DNA from: Fervidicella metallireducens AeB
GTDB lineage: Bacteria; Bacillota; Clostridia; Clostridiales; Caloramatoraceae
Direction of reading: 5' to 3'
Length of the DNA: 64,000 bases
Assembly (NCBI RefSeq): GCF_000601455.1
Contig: NZ_AZQP01000007.1
Coordinates: 1-64,000 of the forward strand
The position numbers and the translations under genes are program-made. The notes below the pieces were generated by a model. That model had not been told where the DNA came from and searched no databases. It saw only the letters and a program-made list of their open reading frames with translations. Of the stretch, positions 8,927-18,415 are shown piece after piece (the stretch's first letter is position 1; every line of letters starts with the position of its first letter).

Positions 8927-9970
8927 TTAAAAATTTAAAATTATATTTTCAGCGAAGGATTTTGCTTTATTCTCTATGGAATCAACTTTAAGAATTGACT
9001 TTGGGTCATTTGCAATTTCCATAATTGCAAAATCTGGAGGTAGTCTGAACCCTTTGTTAATGTTAAGGGCTCCAATAAGTTGTTTTGCAACAGAGTCACC
9101 ACCGGAATTCCCAGAAACAATTATTCCGAAAATGCTTTTATCATAGAAGCTAATTTTTCTATATAGGGCAGTAAGTCTATTTATGACTGCTGTAAGGTTA
9201 GCTGAAATTGCATCATTGTAATTAGGGCAAATCCATATTATAGAATCACACCTTTGGATTGCTGGAAAAACTTCTTCTACGACAATACCTCCGTAAAAAC
9301 AACTATCCTGTTTACTATAGTGTAAACATGTTTTAAATGAACATCCCCGACAGTCATTAATAGTTCCGTTTTCAACATGAATTTCTTCAATAATACAGTT
9401 AGACAAGTATTTTTTTATAATATCCCATAGCAACAGGGTATTAGAAGTTTTGCGGGAGCTTGCATGAAGTACAAGTATATGTGGCTGTTTTTTATGAGGG
9501 ATTACATCGTTAATCAAACGTTTATAAAGGTTTTGACAATGGAGGTGACAGATGTCCTTTAATGGCATATCCATTGTTTTTTGCCAAGTATGAAAGTTTT
9601 TATAGCCTTCAATAGCTTCAACAACAGGATGCCCTATATATCGGCATCCCATTTTATTTGTTATAAATATTAAGCTTTGTGCAACGCTTTTTGTAAATAA
9701 TTGATTTGAACTATGTATAAAAATGGCTGCACTAGAGTCTTTAAAATAATTTGAATCACTCTTATATAGCTTTTTTATAAAGTCATAAATAGGTATGGCA
9801 AAACCTGAATCATCTACTTCAACTGCAAAAATTATTTTTCTATTAGCTAATGAATTAACATCTTTAATACTATTTATTACATGTACATTTTTTTCAGTGA
9901 TTATGGGTTCTAGCATCATCTGCAGTTCATGAGAAAGTGGACCAGGTGATATTAATTCCAATTGGCTCAT
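8927..9970 (-). CDS. NADPH-dependent FMN reductase / iron-sulfur flavoprotein-like
   Basis: Predicted FMN-binding electron-transfer protein of 347 aa. The C-terminal half (from about residue 160) has the flavodoxin-like FMN loop LHASSRKTSNT and a cysteine set, Cys207, Cys210, Cys215 and Cys224, resembling an iron-sulfur flavoprotein cluster site. The N-terminal half also looks like a degenerate flavodoxin-type domain (AAIFIHSSNQ, then MGCRYIGHPVVEAIEGY), so the protein may be an internal duplication. The ATG overlaps the stop of the upstream dehydrogenase gene as ATGA, implying translational coupling. It is the last gene of the three-gene operon with the giant multidomain protein. Substrate unknown. 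Confidence 0.72.
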   Translation of the reverse strand: MSQLELISPGPLSHELQMMLEPIITEKNVHVINSIKDVNSLANRKIIFAVEVDDSGFAIPIYDFIKKLYKSDSNYFKDSSAAIFIHSSNQLFTKSVAQSLIFITNKMGCRYIGHPVVEAIEGYKNFHTWQKTMDMPLKDICHLHCQNLYKRLINDVIPHKKQPHILVLHASSRKTSNTLLLWDIIKKYLSNCIIEEIHVENGTINDCRGCSFKTCLHYSKQDSCFYGGIVVEEVFPAIQRCDSIIWICPNYNDAISANLTAVINRLTALYRKISFYDKSIFGIIVSGNSGGDSVAKQLIGALNINKGFRLPPDFAIMEIANDPKSILKVDSIENKAKSFAENIILNF

Positions 9971-11214
9971 AGAATTTTCTCCAGGTATTTGTAAGTTGCT
10001 GATAACCTTTCAAACAGATTATCAGGTAATTCCAATTTTTCCAGCTCAATTCCTGTTGAAGTATACCTGTTTTTTAAACCCATAAAAACACCTCCCACAA
10101 AAGTAGAACTGTAATGCCATTCGCCCTTTAAACAGGAAATAATGGATAGTGCTCCTGATGATATAGCAGGAGCTATATAAGGTTTGTATCCAGTTTCCCT
10201 TACTTTAAGGTTTGAATTTAATACTTTTTCTGTCAGTGAAATTGAAATATTATGGTTATATCTTATTATGCTGTCAGCAACAACAAGACCATCCCCATGT
10301 GGACCAAACACCCTGCCTTCCTTTATATAGTGACTAGTCTCATTACTTTCTTGAGAATAAAACGCTGCCCGGGCATCCATAACACCTAAACCAAAACCTA
10401 TAATTTGTTCTGGTGCAAGACCTAAATAGTCATAATTGCCATATTCGTCAGTATTGCTTGATAAATAGGCTGATTTACATAGCAAATCAACTGGATCAGA
10501 TACAACAGCAAATAATCCTTTAAATTTTTCTTTACGGGCTTTTTTTGAATATTCATTTATAATCTTTGAGTTTCCATTAAATTGTACTAAACGGACATCA
10601 TTTTGTTCTTCTCCAATTTTAGGAACTCCTGTTGAAACACAAAACACAAAAATATCACAATTAAATAAGTCATCCATTCCAATTACTTCTACCTTAGGAA
10701 AAAGAAACTCATGGTTAGGATGAATTATCTGATTAAGCTCTAGATACCATCTTTGAATTTTATTTTTATCAACATCATAGATACCAATAGAGCTTATTAT
10801 ATCATTCCCTTGAAGCTTTAGACCTAAAGCAAGTATTCCACCTACATCTCCAAGACCAACGATATTAACTTTGTAAGACTTTTTCTTAGTACTGTTAAGT
10901 AAATACTGCCAATCTGGATAAGAAATATTAATACACATAACATCTTTAGATGAAATTTTTTCAAGTATCCATTCAGGTATATCACTGTATTCTTTCTTAC
11001 CAGTTCTTAAAAGGTTTAAATCTTCTTTCGAAATATCCAGCATTGATGGATCTGAAATACAAAAACTTTTTCTTGATTTGCCAGGTGTTAGTTGATTAAG
11101 ATAAAACATATTTCCTTGAACAGTTCTAGCATGGTCAGGGAGTATTTCTTGAAATTTATTTAATTTAAATTTGGAAAATGCCACTTTATCGTCTAGTAGA
11201 TAATAATAATACAT
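9967..11214 (-). CDS. Lactate/malate dehydrogenase-fold protein with N-terminal extension
   Basis: NAD-dependent dehydrogenase fold of 415 aa. The first 115 or so residues are an extension I do not recognise. The Rossmann motif VGLGDVGG lies near residue 119, VSDPVD stands where LDH/MDH have V-T-N-P-V-D, and FGPHGD near residue 303 keeps the catalytic histidine of that family. The substrate-loop arginines are not obvious, so the substrate may not be lactate or malate. I start at ATG 11214 rather than GTG 11223 because AAGGGTG overlaps the GTG. The upstream giant gene ends 16 bases before, and the downstream flavoprotein overlaps by four bases. Confidence 0.72.
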   Translation of the reverse strand: MYYYYLLDDKVAFSKFKLNKFQEILPDHARTVQGNMFYLNQLTPGKSRKSFCISDPSMLDISKEDLNLLRTGKKEYSDIPEWILEKISSKDVMCINISYPDWQYLLNSTKKKSYKVNIVGLGDVGGILALGLKLQGNDIISSIGIYDVDKNKIQRWYLELNQIIHPNHEFLFPKVEVIGMDDLFNCDIFVFCVSTGVPKIGEEQNDVRLVQFNGNSKIINEYSKKARKEKFKGLFAVVSDPVDLLCKSAYLSSNTDEYGNYDYLGLAPEQIIGFGLGVMDARAAFYSQESNETSHYIKEGRVFGPHGDGLVVADSIIRYNHNISISLTEKVLNSNLKVRETGYKPYIAPAISSGALSIISCLKGEWHYSSTFVGGVFMGLKNRYTSTGIELEKLELPDNLFERLSATYKYLEKIL

Positions 11215-11230
11215 AGTTATCACCCTTAAA

Positions 11231-14200
11231 TTATTTATTTAGAATGTTTTCTAATCTTTTTAATAGTTCCATGTCATTTTTTAAATAGTGACTAGGACTT
11301 AGATTTAAATCGTAATTGATATCCATACCATGATCGGGACAACGTGGGTAAATGAAAACTTCTCCTAAAAATGCCAGTGTAAAGTTACGTTCGTTCATAG
11401 TTTGATATTCATTTTCGATTACTGTTAAAATATCCATAGCATTCTCAAGACAGGTTTTAGATAAATTATACAATGCTTGCTTAGATGCTCCTAATATATA
11501 CAAAGGTGAAGCATAAGGAAGTATTAAATTAACTGAAGGTATGAGATTTCTTTGGGGACTTTTATCTCTCCAAAGTGTATCACCGCCGATAAAAGGGTAT
11601 AGATTATTTTCATTAAACCAAACTTTCAATTTAGGAATATAATAAACACTATCAACTTGGCGATTTTGAAGATCCATTATTTCTTTACCCCGACCAGACA
11701 ATATGCCGACAATTATTTTCTGAACTTCTATGTTTTCATTTTTTAAAAGAGGATCTAAAGCCTTTATTCTATATCCTTTGTGCAGGATATCATCAACAAG
11801 AATAATAGGTCTTTTAAAGGATTTAATCATTTTAATCTGTGTTTTTAAATCCAAGTAATAAGGATATGGGCCTATTTCAAAGTTTTTTAAATCTGGCTGA
11901 TATAATTTTTCGGTGTGTAGAGATTTAGTTACTGTATTTGGAATTACATATCTACTTAAAATATTCCCAAAGGGAACGCACATAGCATTACCGAGTTGCT
12001 TTGGCACCATCTGTTTAATAGGGACATTATTTTCGTTACATATCTTAGTAATTAAGCTTTGATAAAGTATATCTTTGTCAAAGGACAAAACAAGATTACC
12101 TGGATAAAGTAAAGTTAAAGCTTTTTGAAGTCTTTTTCTTGATAATAGAATTGCATTTTTTATTTTTTCATTATTTTTAAAAGGTTCTTTGATTATAGAA
12201 TCAATGTCAAGATTTAAAGTACAGGGGTTATTCATATTAACTGCGTACACAGGAGTCAGGCAGTCAATACATGGAATTTTTATAAAGCCTTGCAGATCAA
12301 GGATTTCGTAAATTTCTTGACAATCATATTTATCAAGCATATTTTTATAAACTGCATAGTCGTAATCTTTAGAGAGACATAGTGATAATGTTTCGGTTAA
12401 CAATATTTGTTCTAAATTAATGTTTTTATATTTTGAATTAATATAAACACCATCAATACAAATTATTCTTCCAACAGCATTTTCTCTAATGTATTCGCAT
12501 AACATACTGTCTTTAAATTCTTTAAGCAGTGAATTAGATCTAACCCAATGAAAGGCAGAAAAACCAAGTATGATATCCTCCTTAATATTTCTTATGATAA
12601 TTATTCTTGGAGAATCCTTACTGAGGAAATCTCTAAATCGGCTATTTAGGTATGCATTATCAAGATCGAACAGTAAATAAAGCTTTTCCAAAATTACATC
12701 ATTAAATTCTTCAATTATATCAATTTTTAAACTGAATTCTTCTAAAACTGCCTTATGCTGCGGCTCCCTGCGATAAAATCCGAACTGATAAATATATTTT
12801 TGAACAAGTGCATCAACCAGGCTTGAAATATCTCTGTTTTCATCGATATAGTTTCGTATCTGTGTGGAACTGATATCCTCATACTGGGTAGGTAATGAAA
12901 GTTTTATTACTTTACCTTTTATGTTATTTATGGATTTGTTTAAGTCTTCTTCAGAATATTGAAGACTTGAAACTCTCCTTTCAAAAATAATGTGGTTAAA
13001 ATTATAAATTTCAATTGACTTATTTTGTTTTTTGTATGCAGAAGCATTGATTAACACATCACTACCTACTACAACGTATATTTCTGATTTTGGGAATGTA
13101 GCACGTAAATTTTTTAAATCTATATCATTAGATATATTTACTGGATAGTTTTCTGGATATAAATAAATATTAAGTTCATCTGCAACGGACATATTTATAA
13201 TATTCCTTCTAAGAAGATTAGGAAGGGTCTGCTTTGACCAAGAAAACTCATCTACAGCTAAATAAACTTCAAATCCAAGATCCCTGATGGCTTTGGCGAT
13301 TTGTTTATGGCTAAGGGAAAATGGATCAAATGTTCCTGGAAAAAATGCTATTTTTTTAGGAGGCTTTATATTTATCTCACCAAAGAAAAAGGTATAATCA
13401 GAGATAAACCTGTATATGTTATTTAAACCAGCTGAATTAGTTAAAAATAATAATTCTTCTTCAAAATGGTCTGTCATCAAGGTCAGTATTTTTTTGGAAA
13501 TTAAAGTAAATATTAATTTTTTATGTTCAAGGGTTAAAGCTTTTGAGCCAAAAATCTCTTTTCCTATAACACTAAAGGATAATTGTTTTATTTGGGGGTT
13601 GAAATTAGCTAGGCCATTGAGTAGAATACCCAAAAGTTTTATTAGTCGTCTGTTATATTCTTTGTTTCGTTCCTTAAAGATATTTTTATATTTAGGATAG
13701 TTGATTATTGTTATACCCACAGTTTTTAAAAGCAAAGAGTTGAGCTGGGGGTTAGCTTGTTTTGTTTTTATTGATAAATCATCAATGAATTCGTCAAGCT
13801 CAATTGGTTTTAGATAAAGTATCAGCTGACCTAAATATTGGGGTATAAATTTTGTAAATTGATAACCTTCTATTTCAAGTGCTCTTAACAGTTCTATACA
13901 TACATCATTACGCTGTTCAAAGGATAGATAAGGTATTATTTGGGTTAAAGCCTTACCAGCTTTATTTCTAACAGTTTCACTGGCACTAACTTTTAATAAA
14001 TTACAAAAATGCATTGCAGAATAGAACCCATTTTCTTCAGGGTTATTGAGGGTATGCTCCACAAGAAGCTTAACTTGGATTTTTTTTACTATCCACTCCG
14101 TTGCTGTTTTTAGATTACTTAAAAATATATCAGAGGATTTTCTTAAATCTTTCTGATAAAATGAGGCGAATTTATTTAAAATCTCATCTTCTAAATGAAG

Positions 14201-16102
14201 AAATTGAGCCAGTTTATATTTTAAATAGTTCTCTGAGGGTAGCTTTGAACGGCTGGTTTGGTTTGTAAGCATTTCTTTAATAAGATTTTTAAATGTATAG
14301 ATTTCCGAATGTTTAATTATGTTTAAGGAAAGCTCTAAAGCAGATAATCTGATTGTTTGATTCCCGTTATTAATACTAAACATAATAAAATTCAGTAAAT
14401 TAGAATTTAGATCATCATCATCGTTTATAGGTATTTTTTTTGCTATCTCCAGAAGATATAGGCTTGTATTGGAATCTAAACAGTTTGGAATAAAATAATT
14501 AAATATAATAGATTTATAGGAACTTATTTGTTTTTCTCTACTGTGAGAAAAAAGTGAAGAAACCATGTGGCAAGCACTATATCCAATCCATTCTTTATGT
14601 CTTTCAATTATTTTATGATCTGGGCTTAAAAATAAAATCATGTATTTATTAAGCAAATCGCAGCTTGAAATTTCTGATAAGGGCATAATAGCATCTTCAG
14701 GGATTTCTTTTCTATAATCTTCATCAAAGGTTGCAATAAGCAGGCCAATCAGTTCTGCACATTGTCTTCTAATATCTCCTTCTGGATGTATTAAAAGTTC
14801 GTATAAAAATTTAATTGTAATAAGCTTTTGCTTTTGAGTAAGATAGGTTGAATATTCTTGAAAGATATTTAAATATTCTCTTAATTTATTCCAATCTGTT
14901 TCACTTCTTGCAAGTTCAAGTATTGAATTTAAAGAATTTTCATCTCTGAGCATATGCATCAAATTGATGTTGTGATTTATGGCAATGTACTTAATATTAT
15001 TTATTATTTTCTTACCGTGAAGCAGAGAAAAATTGATTTTCTCATTACTTTTCAAGAAGTTTTCAGTCTGAAAATCAACACTAATACCTAAGTTTATCAT
15101 GTAGTCCTCAAAGTCCTTTAGTTTTGCATATACCCTGCGATATCTTTTTTCCTTTGCATCATCAACATTATCCAGCTTGCTTAGTATTACATCAAAGGAC
15201 TCATCAAGACTATAGATATGCATTTTAGCATTGTTATTAATTATTTTATTTTTAACCCTGAAATCAGAATAAATTAGAACTAATGATTCGATTGGCAAAT
15301 TTTCCAATTCAAGGTCCCATGTTGAATGATTTAATGCTATATGGCCAATATAAGTTATTCCATGTTTTTTAAACCATTGGTCTGTATAGTAATAATGCAG
15401 ATATGGAACTCTTTTAAGTTCAGAACCTTTACAGCCATATTTACCAATATCATGTCCAGCTGCAGCCCCAGAAACCCTGCCAAGATCTATCGGTATGTTA
15501 AGATTAAATAGTTGCCTGGAAATAAATAAGGATAGATGGTGAACACCACAGATGTGGTCTAGGGTATTATAACCTAATACATCCTGATTCAATTTCATTA
15601 TTTCGTATATATTTTCATCTTTAAAAGCTGAACAGAATTTATTATATTCCTCTTTGCTTTCAATATATTCCCTTTCTCTATCTTCTAAAAATTTTAAAGG
15701 ATATTTACTTTGCCATGTTTCATCAGGGTTAGATTTTTGAATTTCTGAAAAAAAACTTAAAAATCTTAAATAAACTTCATATGGCTCAGAAGAAGAGCCA
15801 TAAAGTTTCTGATTTTCATCCCTTGGGAAGGCTTTGTTAAGGGTATAGTAATAAACTTCATTTAAAAAATCATCAGATTTTATTTGTTTAAATAGTTTTG
15901 AAAGAAAATCCTGAATAAGAAAAAATATATCCTGACACCTGAAGTTTTTATTTTCTATGATATTGCATAACCTGTCTTTAAAAGAATTACTTTCAAGATA
16001 ATTTTTTATAATGACAGAGTCTAAACTGTTTTTATTGAGCCAATAATTATCTAAAAGACTGTCATACAACATGTGATATATATTCAAAACATTTATGTCC
16101 AT
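11231..16102 (-). CDS. Giant multidomain protein: HD, HEAT-like repeats, NadD-like NTase, GNAT-like, PRTase
   Basis: A 1623-residue cytoplasmic protein, the longest in the window. Order of domains: an HD phosphohydrolase region (about 175-290; His183-189 region, HD at 217-218 in AAAGHDIGKYG, later His258 and Asp280); a long helical stretch with HEAT-like repeats (about 350-900); a nucleotidyltransferase (about 916-1105) with FFPGTFDPFSLSH and the NadD-type ISSTQIRNYI; a region resembling a GNAT acetyltransferase (about 1140-1285, weak); and a type I phosphoribosyltransferase-like domain (about 1325-1500) with RPIILVDDILHKGYR. The first histidine of the usual nucleotidyltransferase HxGH is replaced. 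The start at 16102 has GGAGG seven bases upstream; an in-frame extension to 16267 lacks a ribosome site. Function unknown; nucleotide or cofactor metabolism is inferred. Confidence 0.8.
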   Translation of the reverse strand: MDINVLNIYHMLYDSLLDNYWLNKNSLDSVIIKNYLESNSFKDRLCNIIENKNFRCQDIFFLIQDFLSKLFKQIKSDDFLNEVYYYTLNKAFPRDENQKLYGSSSEPYEVYLRFLSFFSEIQKSNPDETWQSKYPLKFLEDREREYIESKEEYNKFCSAFKDENIYEIMKLNQDVLGYNTLDHICGVHHLSLFISRQLFNLNIPIDLGRVSGAAAGHDIGKYGCKGSELKRVPYLHYYYTDQWFKKHGITYIGHIALNHSTWDLELENLPIESLVLIYSDFRVKNKIINNNAKMHIYSLDESFDVILSKLDNVDDAKEKRYRRVYAKLKDFEDYMINLGISVDFQTENFLKSNEKINFSLLHGKKIINNIKYIAINHNINLMHMLRDENSLNSILELARSETDWNKLREYLNIFQEYSTYLTQKQKLITIKFLYELLIHPEGDIRRQCAELIGLLIATFDEDYRKEIPEDAIMPLSEISSCDLLNKYMILFLSPDHKIIERHKEWIGYSACHMVSSLFSHSREKQISSYKSIIFNYFIPNCLDSNTSLYLLEIAKKIPINDDDDLNSNLLNFIMFSINNGNQTIRLSALELSLNIIKHSEIYTFKNLIKEMLTNQTSRSKLPSENYLKYKLAQFLHLEDEILNKFASFYQKDLRKSSDIFLSNLKTATEWIVKKIQVKLLVEHTLNNPEENGFYSAMHFCNLLKVSASETVRNKAGKALTQIIPYLSFEQRNDVCIELLRALEIEGYQFTKFIPQYLGQLILYLKPIELDEFIDDLSIKTKQANPQLNSLLLKTVGITIINYPKYKNIFKERNKEYNRRLIKLLGILLNGLANFNPQIKQLSFSVIGKEIFGSKALTLEHKKLIFTLISKKILTLMTDHFEEELLFLTNSAGLNNIYRFISDYTFFFGEINIKPPKKIAFFPGTFDPFSLSHKQIAKAIRDLGFEVYLAVDEFSWSKQTLPNLLRRNIINMSVADELNIYLYPENYPVNISNDIDLKNLRATFPKSEIYVVVGSDVLINASAYKKQNKSIEIYNFNHIIFERRVSSLQYSEEDLNKSINNIKGKVIKLSLPTQYEDISSTQIRNYIDENRDISSLVDALVQKYIYQFGFYRREPQHKAVLEEFSLKIDIIEEFNDVILEKLYLLFDLDNAYLNSRFRDFLSKDSPRIIIIRNIKEDIILGFSAFHWVRSNSLLKEFKDSMLCEYIRENAVGRIICIDGVYINSKYKNINLEQILLTETLSLCLSKDYDYAVYKNMLDKYDCQEIYEILDLQGFIKIPCIDCLTPVYAVNMNNPCTLNLDIDSIIKEPFKNNEKIKNAILLSRKRLQKALTLLYPGNLVLSFDKDILYQSLITKICNENNVPIKQMVPKQLGNAMCVPFGNILSRYVIPNTVTKSLHTEKLYQPDLKNFEIGPYPYYLDLKTQIKMIKSFKRPIILVDDILHKGYRIKALDPLLKNENIEVQKIIVGILSGRGKEIMDLQNRQVDSVYYIPKLKVWFNENNLYPFIGGDTLWRDKSPQRNLIPSVNLILPYASPLYILGASKQALYNLSKTCLENAMDILTVIENEYQTMNERNFTLAFLGEVFIYPRCPDHGMDINYDLNLSPSHYLKNDMELLKRLENILNK

Positions 16103-16377
16103 ATTAAGACCTCCTGAGTGTAAAGTTATTATAATTAAAATACATTGTTTAAAAAATAACCACTGAATTGCTACTAGATTAAATAAACACAAATTTAAAA
16201 CTGTAAAACATATTGGAGTAAGAATAAAAAAATGATAAAATAATATTATTCTGATATTTTGTCGCAATATTTAGAACAATATAAACAAACAACTTATTCC
16301 TTTATATTATGAGTTATATGAAGGGATTTAAAACAATATTAAGTTTTTTTCAAAAAATTAAATTATGGGGGAACTTT

Positions 16378-16758
16378 ATGAAATTACGAGAAATAAAGGA
16401 TATGGTAAATGCAGATGTTTTGACTGGGGAAGACATACTTGATATGGATGTAAAATATGCTTTTGGCTGTGACTTAATGAGCGATGTGCTTTCATTGGTT
16501 AACGGAGACACCATATTATTAACAGGGTTGGTTAATATTCAAACTATAAGGACGGCTGAAATGATGGATATAAAGTGTATAATATATGTCAGAGGCAAGA
16601 CGCCAGATGAACTTACAATAAATTTGGCAAAGGAAAAGGGAATTTGTTTGATGTCAACCCAATATATAATGTTTGATGCCTGTGGGATATTATACAAAAA
16701 TGGCTTAAAGGGAGCTGAACATATAAATGGAAAAAGCTTTGATAAATCTACATTATGA
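16378..16758 (+). CDS. DRTGG-domain protein
   Basis: A 126-aa protein made of one DRTGG domain, a small fold often attached to CBS or phosphotransacetylase proteins and found stand-alone in clostridia next to hydrogenase-like genes. Visible features are SAFGCDLMSD-like residues (here YAFGCDLMSDVLS), TILLTGLVNIQTIRTAEMM and the end GILYKNGLKG. The start follows GGGGG; an upstream in-frame ATG at 16309 has no ribosome site. Its end overlaps the next gene by 32 bases, implying coupled expression. Ligand unknown, possibly a nucleotide. Confidence 0.8.
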   Translation: MKLREIKDMVNADVLTGEDILDMDVKYAFGCDLMSDVLSLVNGDTILLTGLVNIQTIRTAEMMDIKCIIYVRGKTPDELTINLAKEKGICLMSTQYIMFDACGILYKNGLKGAEHINGKSFDKSTL

Positions 16759-17155
16759 AATAATACACGGTGATTTCATGAAGGCTGGAGAGGCTTCAAG
16801 TAACATCAAAAAAGCCCTTATGCAGCTAGGAGTAGACAATGCAATAATTAAAAGGCTTTGTGTTGCTTGTTATGAAGCTGAAATGAATATAGTAATTCAT
16901 AGCTATGGAGGATGTATTGATGTAGATATTTTTGAAGATAGGATAGAGATGAATGCAAAGGATAAGGGACCAGGCATTAAGGATATTGAACTTGCAATGA
17001 CTGAGGGCTATTCAACAGCGCCTGATGTAGCCAGAGAAATGGGTTTTGGTGCTGGCATGGGATTGCCTAATATAAGAAAGAGCAGTGATGAATTTGAAAT
17101 AACTTCTGTTGTTGGTGAGTATACCAATGTTAGAATAGTAATTTTTATAGATTAG
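16727..17155 (+). CDS. Anti-sigma-factor-type histidine kinase-like ATPase (RsbW/SpoIIAB-like)
   Basis: A 142-aa stand-alone HATPase_c domain of the kind used by anti-sigma serine kinases. It has the N-box region YEAEMNIVIHSYGG, the G1-like AKDKGPGIKD and the glycine-rich GFGAGMGLPNIRK loop, so ATP binding is likely. The start lies inside the preceding DRTGG gene. A second possible start at 16778 has GGTGAT upstream but would remove the first beta strand (residues 5-15), which family members keep. The gene sits between DRTGG and the hydrogenase-like gene, suggesting a signalling role. Its phosphorylation target is not evident. Confidence 0.85.
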   Translation: MEKALINLHYEIIHGDFMKAGEASSNIKKALMQLGVDNAIIKRLCVACYEAEMNIVIHSYGGCIDVDIFEDRIEMNAKDKGPGIKDIELAMTEGYSTAPDVAREMGFGAGMGLPNIRKSSDEFEITSVVGEYTNVRIVIFID

Positions 17156-17164
17156 GGTGATTGT

Positions 17165-18415
17165 ATGAATGAAATATTCCATTCAGTGGAACTTATCGAG
17201 GAAAAATGCAACGGATGTACCAGGTGTATGATAAAATGTCCAGTTGAGGCTATAAGATTGAAAAATTCTAAGGCTGTAATATATGGAGATAGATGTATTG
17301 ATTGTGGAGTATGCATAAAAGTATGCCCTTATAACGCCCATGTTGGTAAAAGGGATGTGCTTGATGTTTTAGATAATTTTAAAACTAAAATTGCTATACC
17401 TTCAGTGACCTTATATTCACAGTTTGGAGAATATATAGAACCTGGTTTGATAAATGATGCAATAAAAAGCCTTGGCTTTGATGAGGTTTTTGACATAACA
17501 TATGCATGTGATATTGTAACGGAAATAACTAAAAACGAAATAGAAAAAATGCCAAAACCTGCAATTTCTCCATTCTGCCCAAGTATAATCAGATTAATTC
17601 AAGTAAATTATCCGGAACTGGTTGATCACATTGTAAAAGTTCTTACTCCAATTGAGGTTGCGGCGATATTAATTAGAGAAAAATATGGTGAGAACAGTGA
17701 TGGAATTGGCATATTTTATTTATCTCCCTGTGTTTCTAGGGTAACAAAAGGCAAATATCCATTTTTAAGCAGCGAAACACATATTGATGGAGTTTTAGCA
17801 ATAAGCGATTTATTTCCTCAATTGCTTAAATATATTAACAAAAATAAAGCTGCAGCTCCCCAAAGTAATAGTAATATGTCATCAACAGGAATAGCTTGGG
17901 CTATACCTGGGGGACAGAGTAAAGCAATGAATCTTGAGGAATATATAGCGGTATATGGGGTTGAAAATGTTATTAAAGTATTGGATGAAATAGAGAAGGG
18001 AAAATTAAGCAACGTTGATTTTGTAGAGGCCTTTGCTTGCACAGAAGGATGTCTTGGAGGAATATTATTAGCAGATAATCCCTTTAACGCAAGAAGAATA
18101 ATAAATAAGTATTATGATAAGTTAGATAAAAGATGTGAGATAAATGAAATGAGTGAAGAATATAAAAGTAGATTTTTATCTGATATGAAAAATAATAAAA
18201 CATACAACCCTAAACTGGCAGAGGACTTTGCTAGCGCTGTTAAAAAAATGAACTTTATGAATAAATTAATTAACTCGCTGCCTGGGACAGATTGTGGTCA
18301 GTGTGGCTCACCATCATGTAAGGCTTTTGCAGAAGATGTGGTAAGGGGGTTGTCAACGGTTGATGAATGTAAATTTATAACTTTAAAAGGAGGTGAAGGA
18401 AATGAAGGTAAGTGA
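17165..18415 (+). CDS. [FeFe]-hydrogenase-like iron-sulfur protein (sensory type)
   Basis: A 416-aa protein with two N-terminal 4Fe-4S motifs (CNGCTRCMIKCP, CIDCGVCIKVCP), a degenerate [FeFe]-hydrogenase catalytic domain, and a C-terminal CGQCGSPSCKAFAED 4Fe-4S site. H-cluster cysteines can be aligned: SPFCPS in place of TSCCPGW, SPCVSR in place of MPCxxK, and ACTEGCLGG in place of ACxxGCxxGG. The four cluster-binding cysteines are thus present, but the proton-relay cysteine is Phe and the loop 2 lysine is absent. Catalysis of H2 turnover is therefore doubtful; redox or H2 sensing fits the kinase, DRTGG and PHP neighbours. The start has AGGGTGATT upstream. Confidence 0.85.
   Translation: MNEIFHSVELIEEKCNGCTRCMIKCPVEAIRLKNSKAVIYGDRCIDCGVCIKVCPYNAHVGKRDVLDVLDNFKTKIAIPSVTLYSQFGEYIEPGLINDAIKSLGFDEVFDITYACDIVTEITKNEIEKMPKPAISPFCPSIIRLIQVNYPELVDHIVKVLTPIEVAAILIREKYGENSDGIGIFYLSPCVSRVTKGKYPFLSSETHIDGVLAISDLFPQLLKYINKNKAAAPQSNSNMSSTGIAWAIPGGQSKAMNLEEYIAVYGVENVIKVLDEIEKGKLSNVDFVEAFACTEGCLGGILLADNPFNARRIINKYYDKLDKRCEINEMSEEYKSRFLSDMKNNKTYNPKLAEDFASAVKKMNFMNKLINSLPGTDCGQCGSPSCKAFAEDVVRGLSTVDECKFITLKGGEGNEGK

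Noticed and set aside
13416-13700. Open frame opposite the giant gene
   Set aside because: A shadow frame inside a clear long coding region, with no start signal.
16103-16267. In-frame N-terminal extension of the giant protein
   Set aside because: It is hydrophobic, has no ribosome site and lies in the upstream AT-rich region; GGAGG fits ATG 16102.
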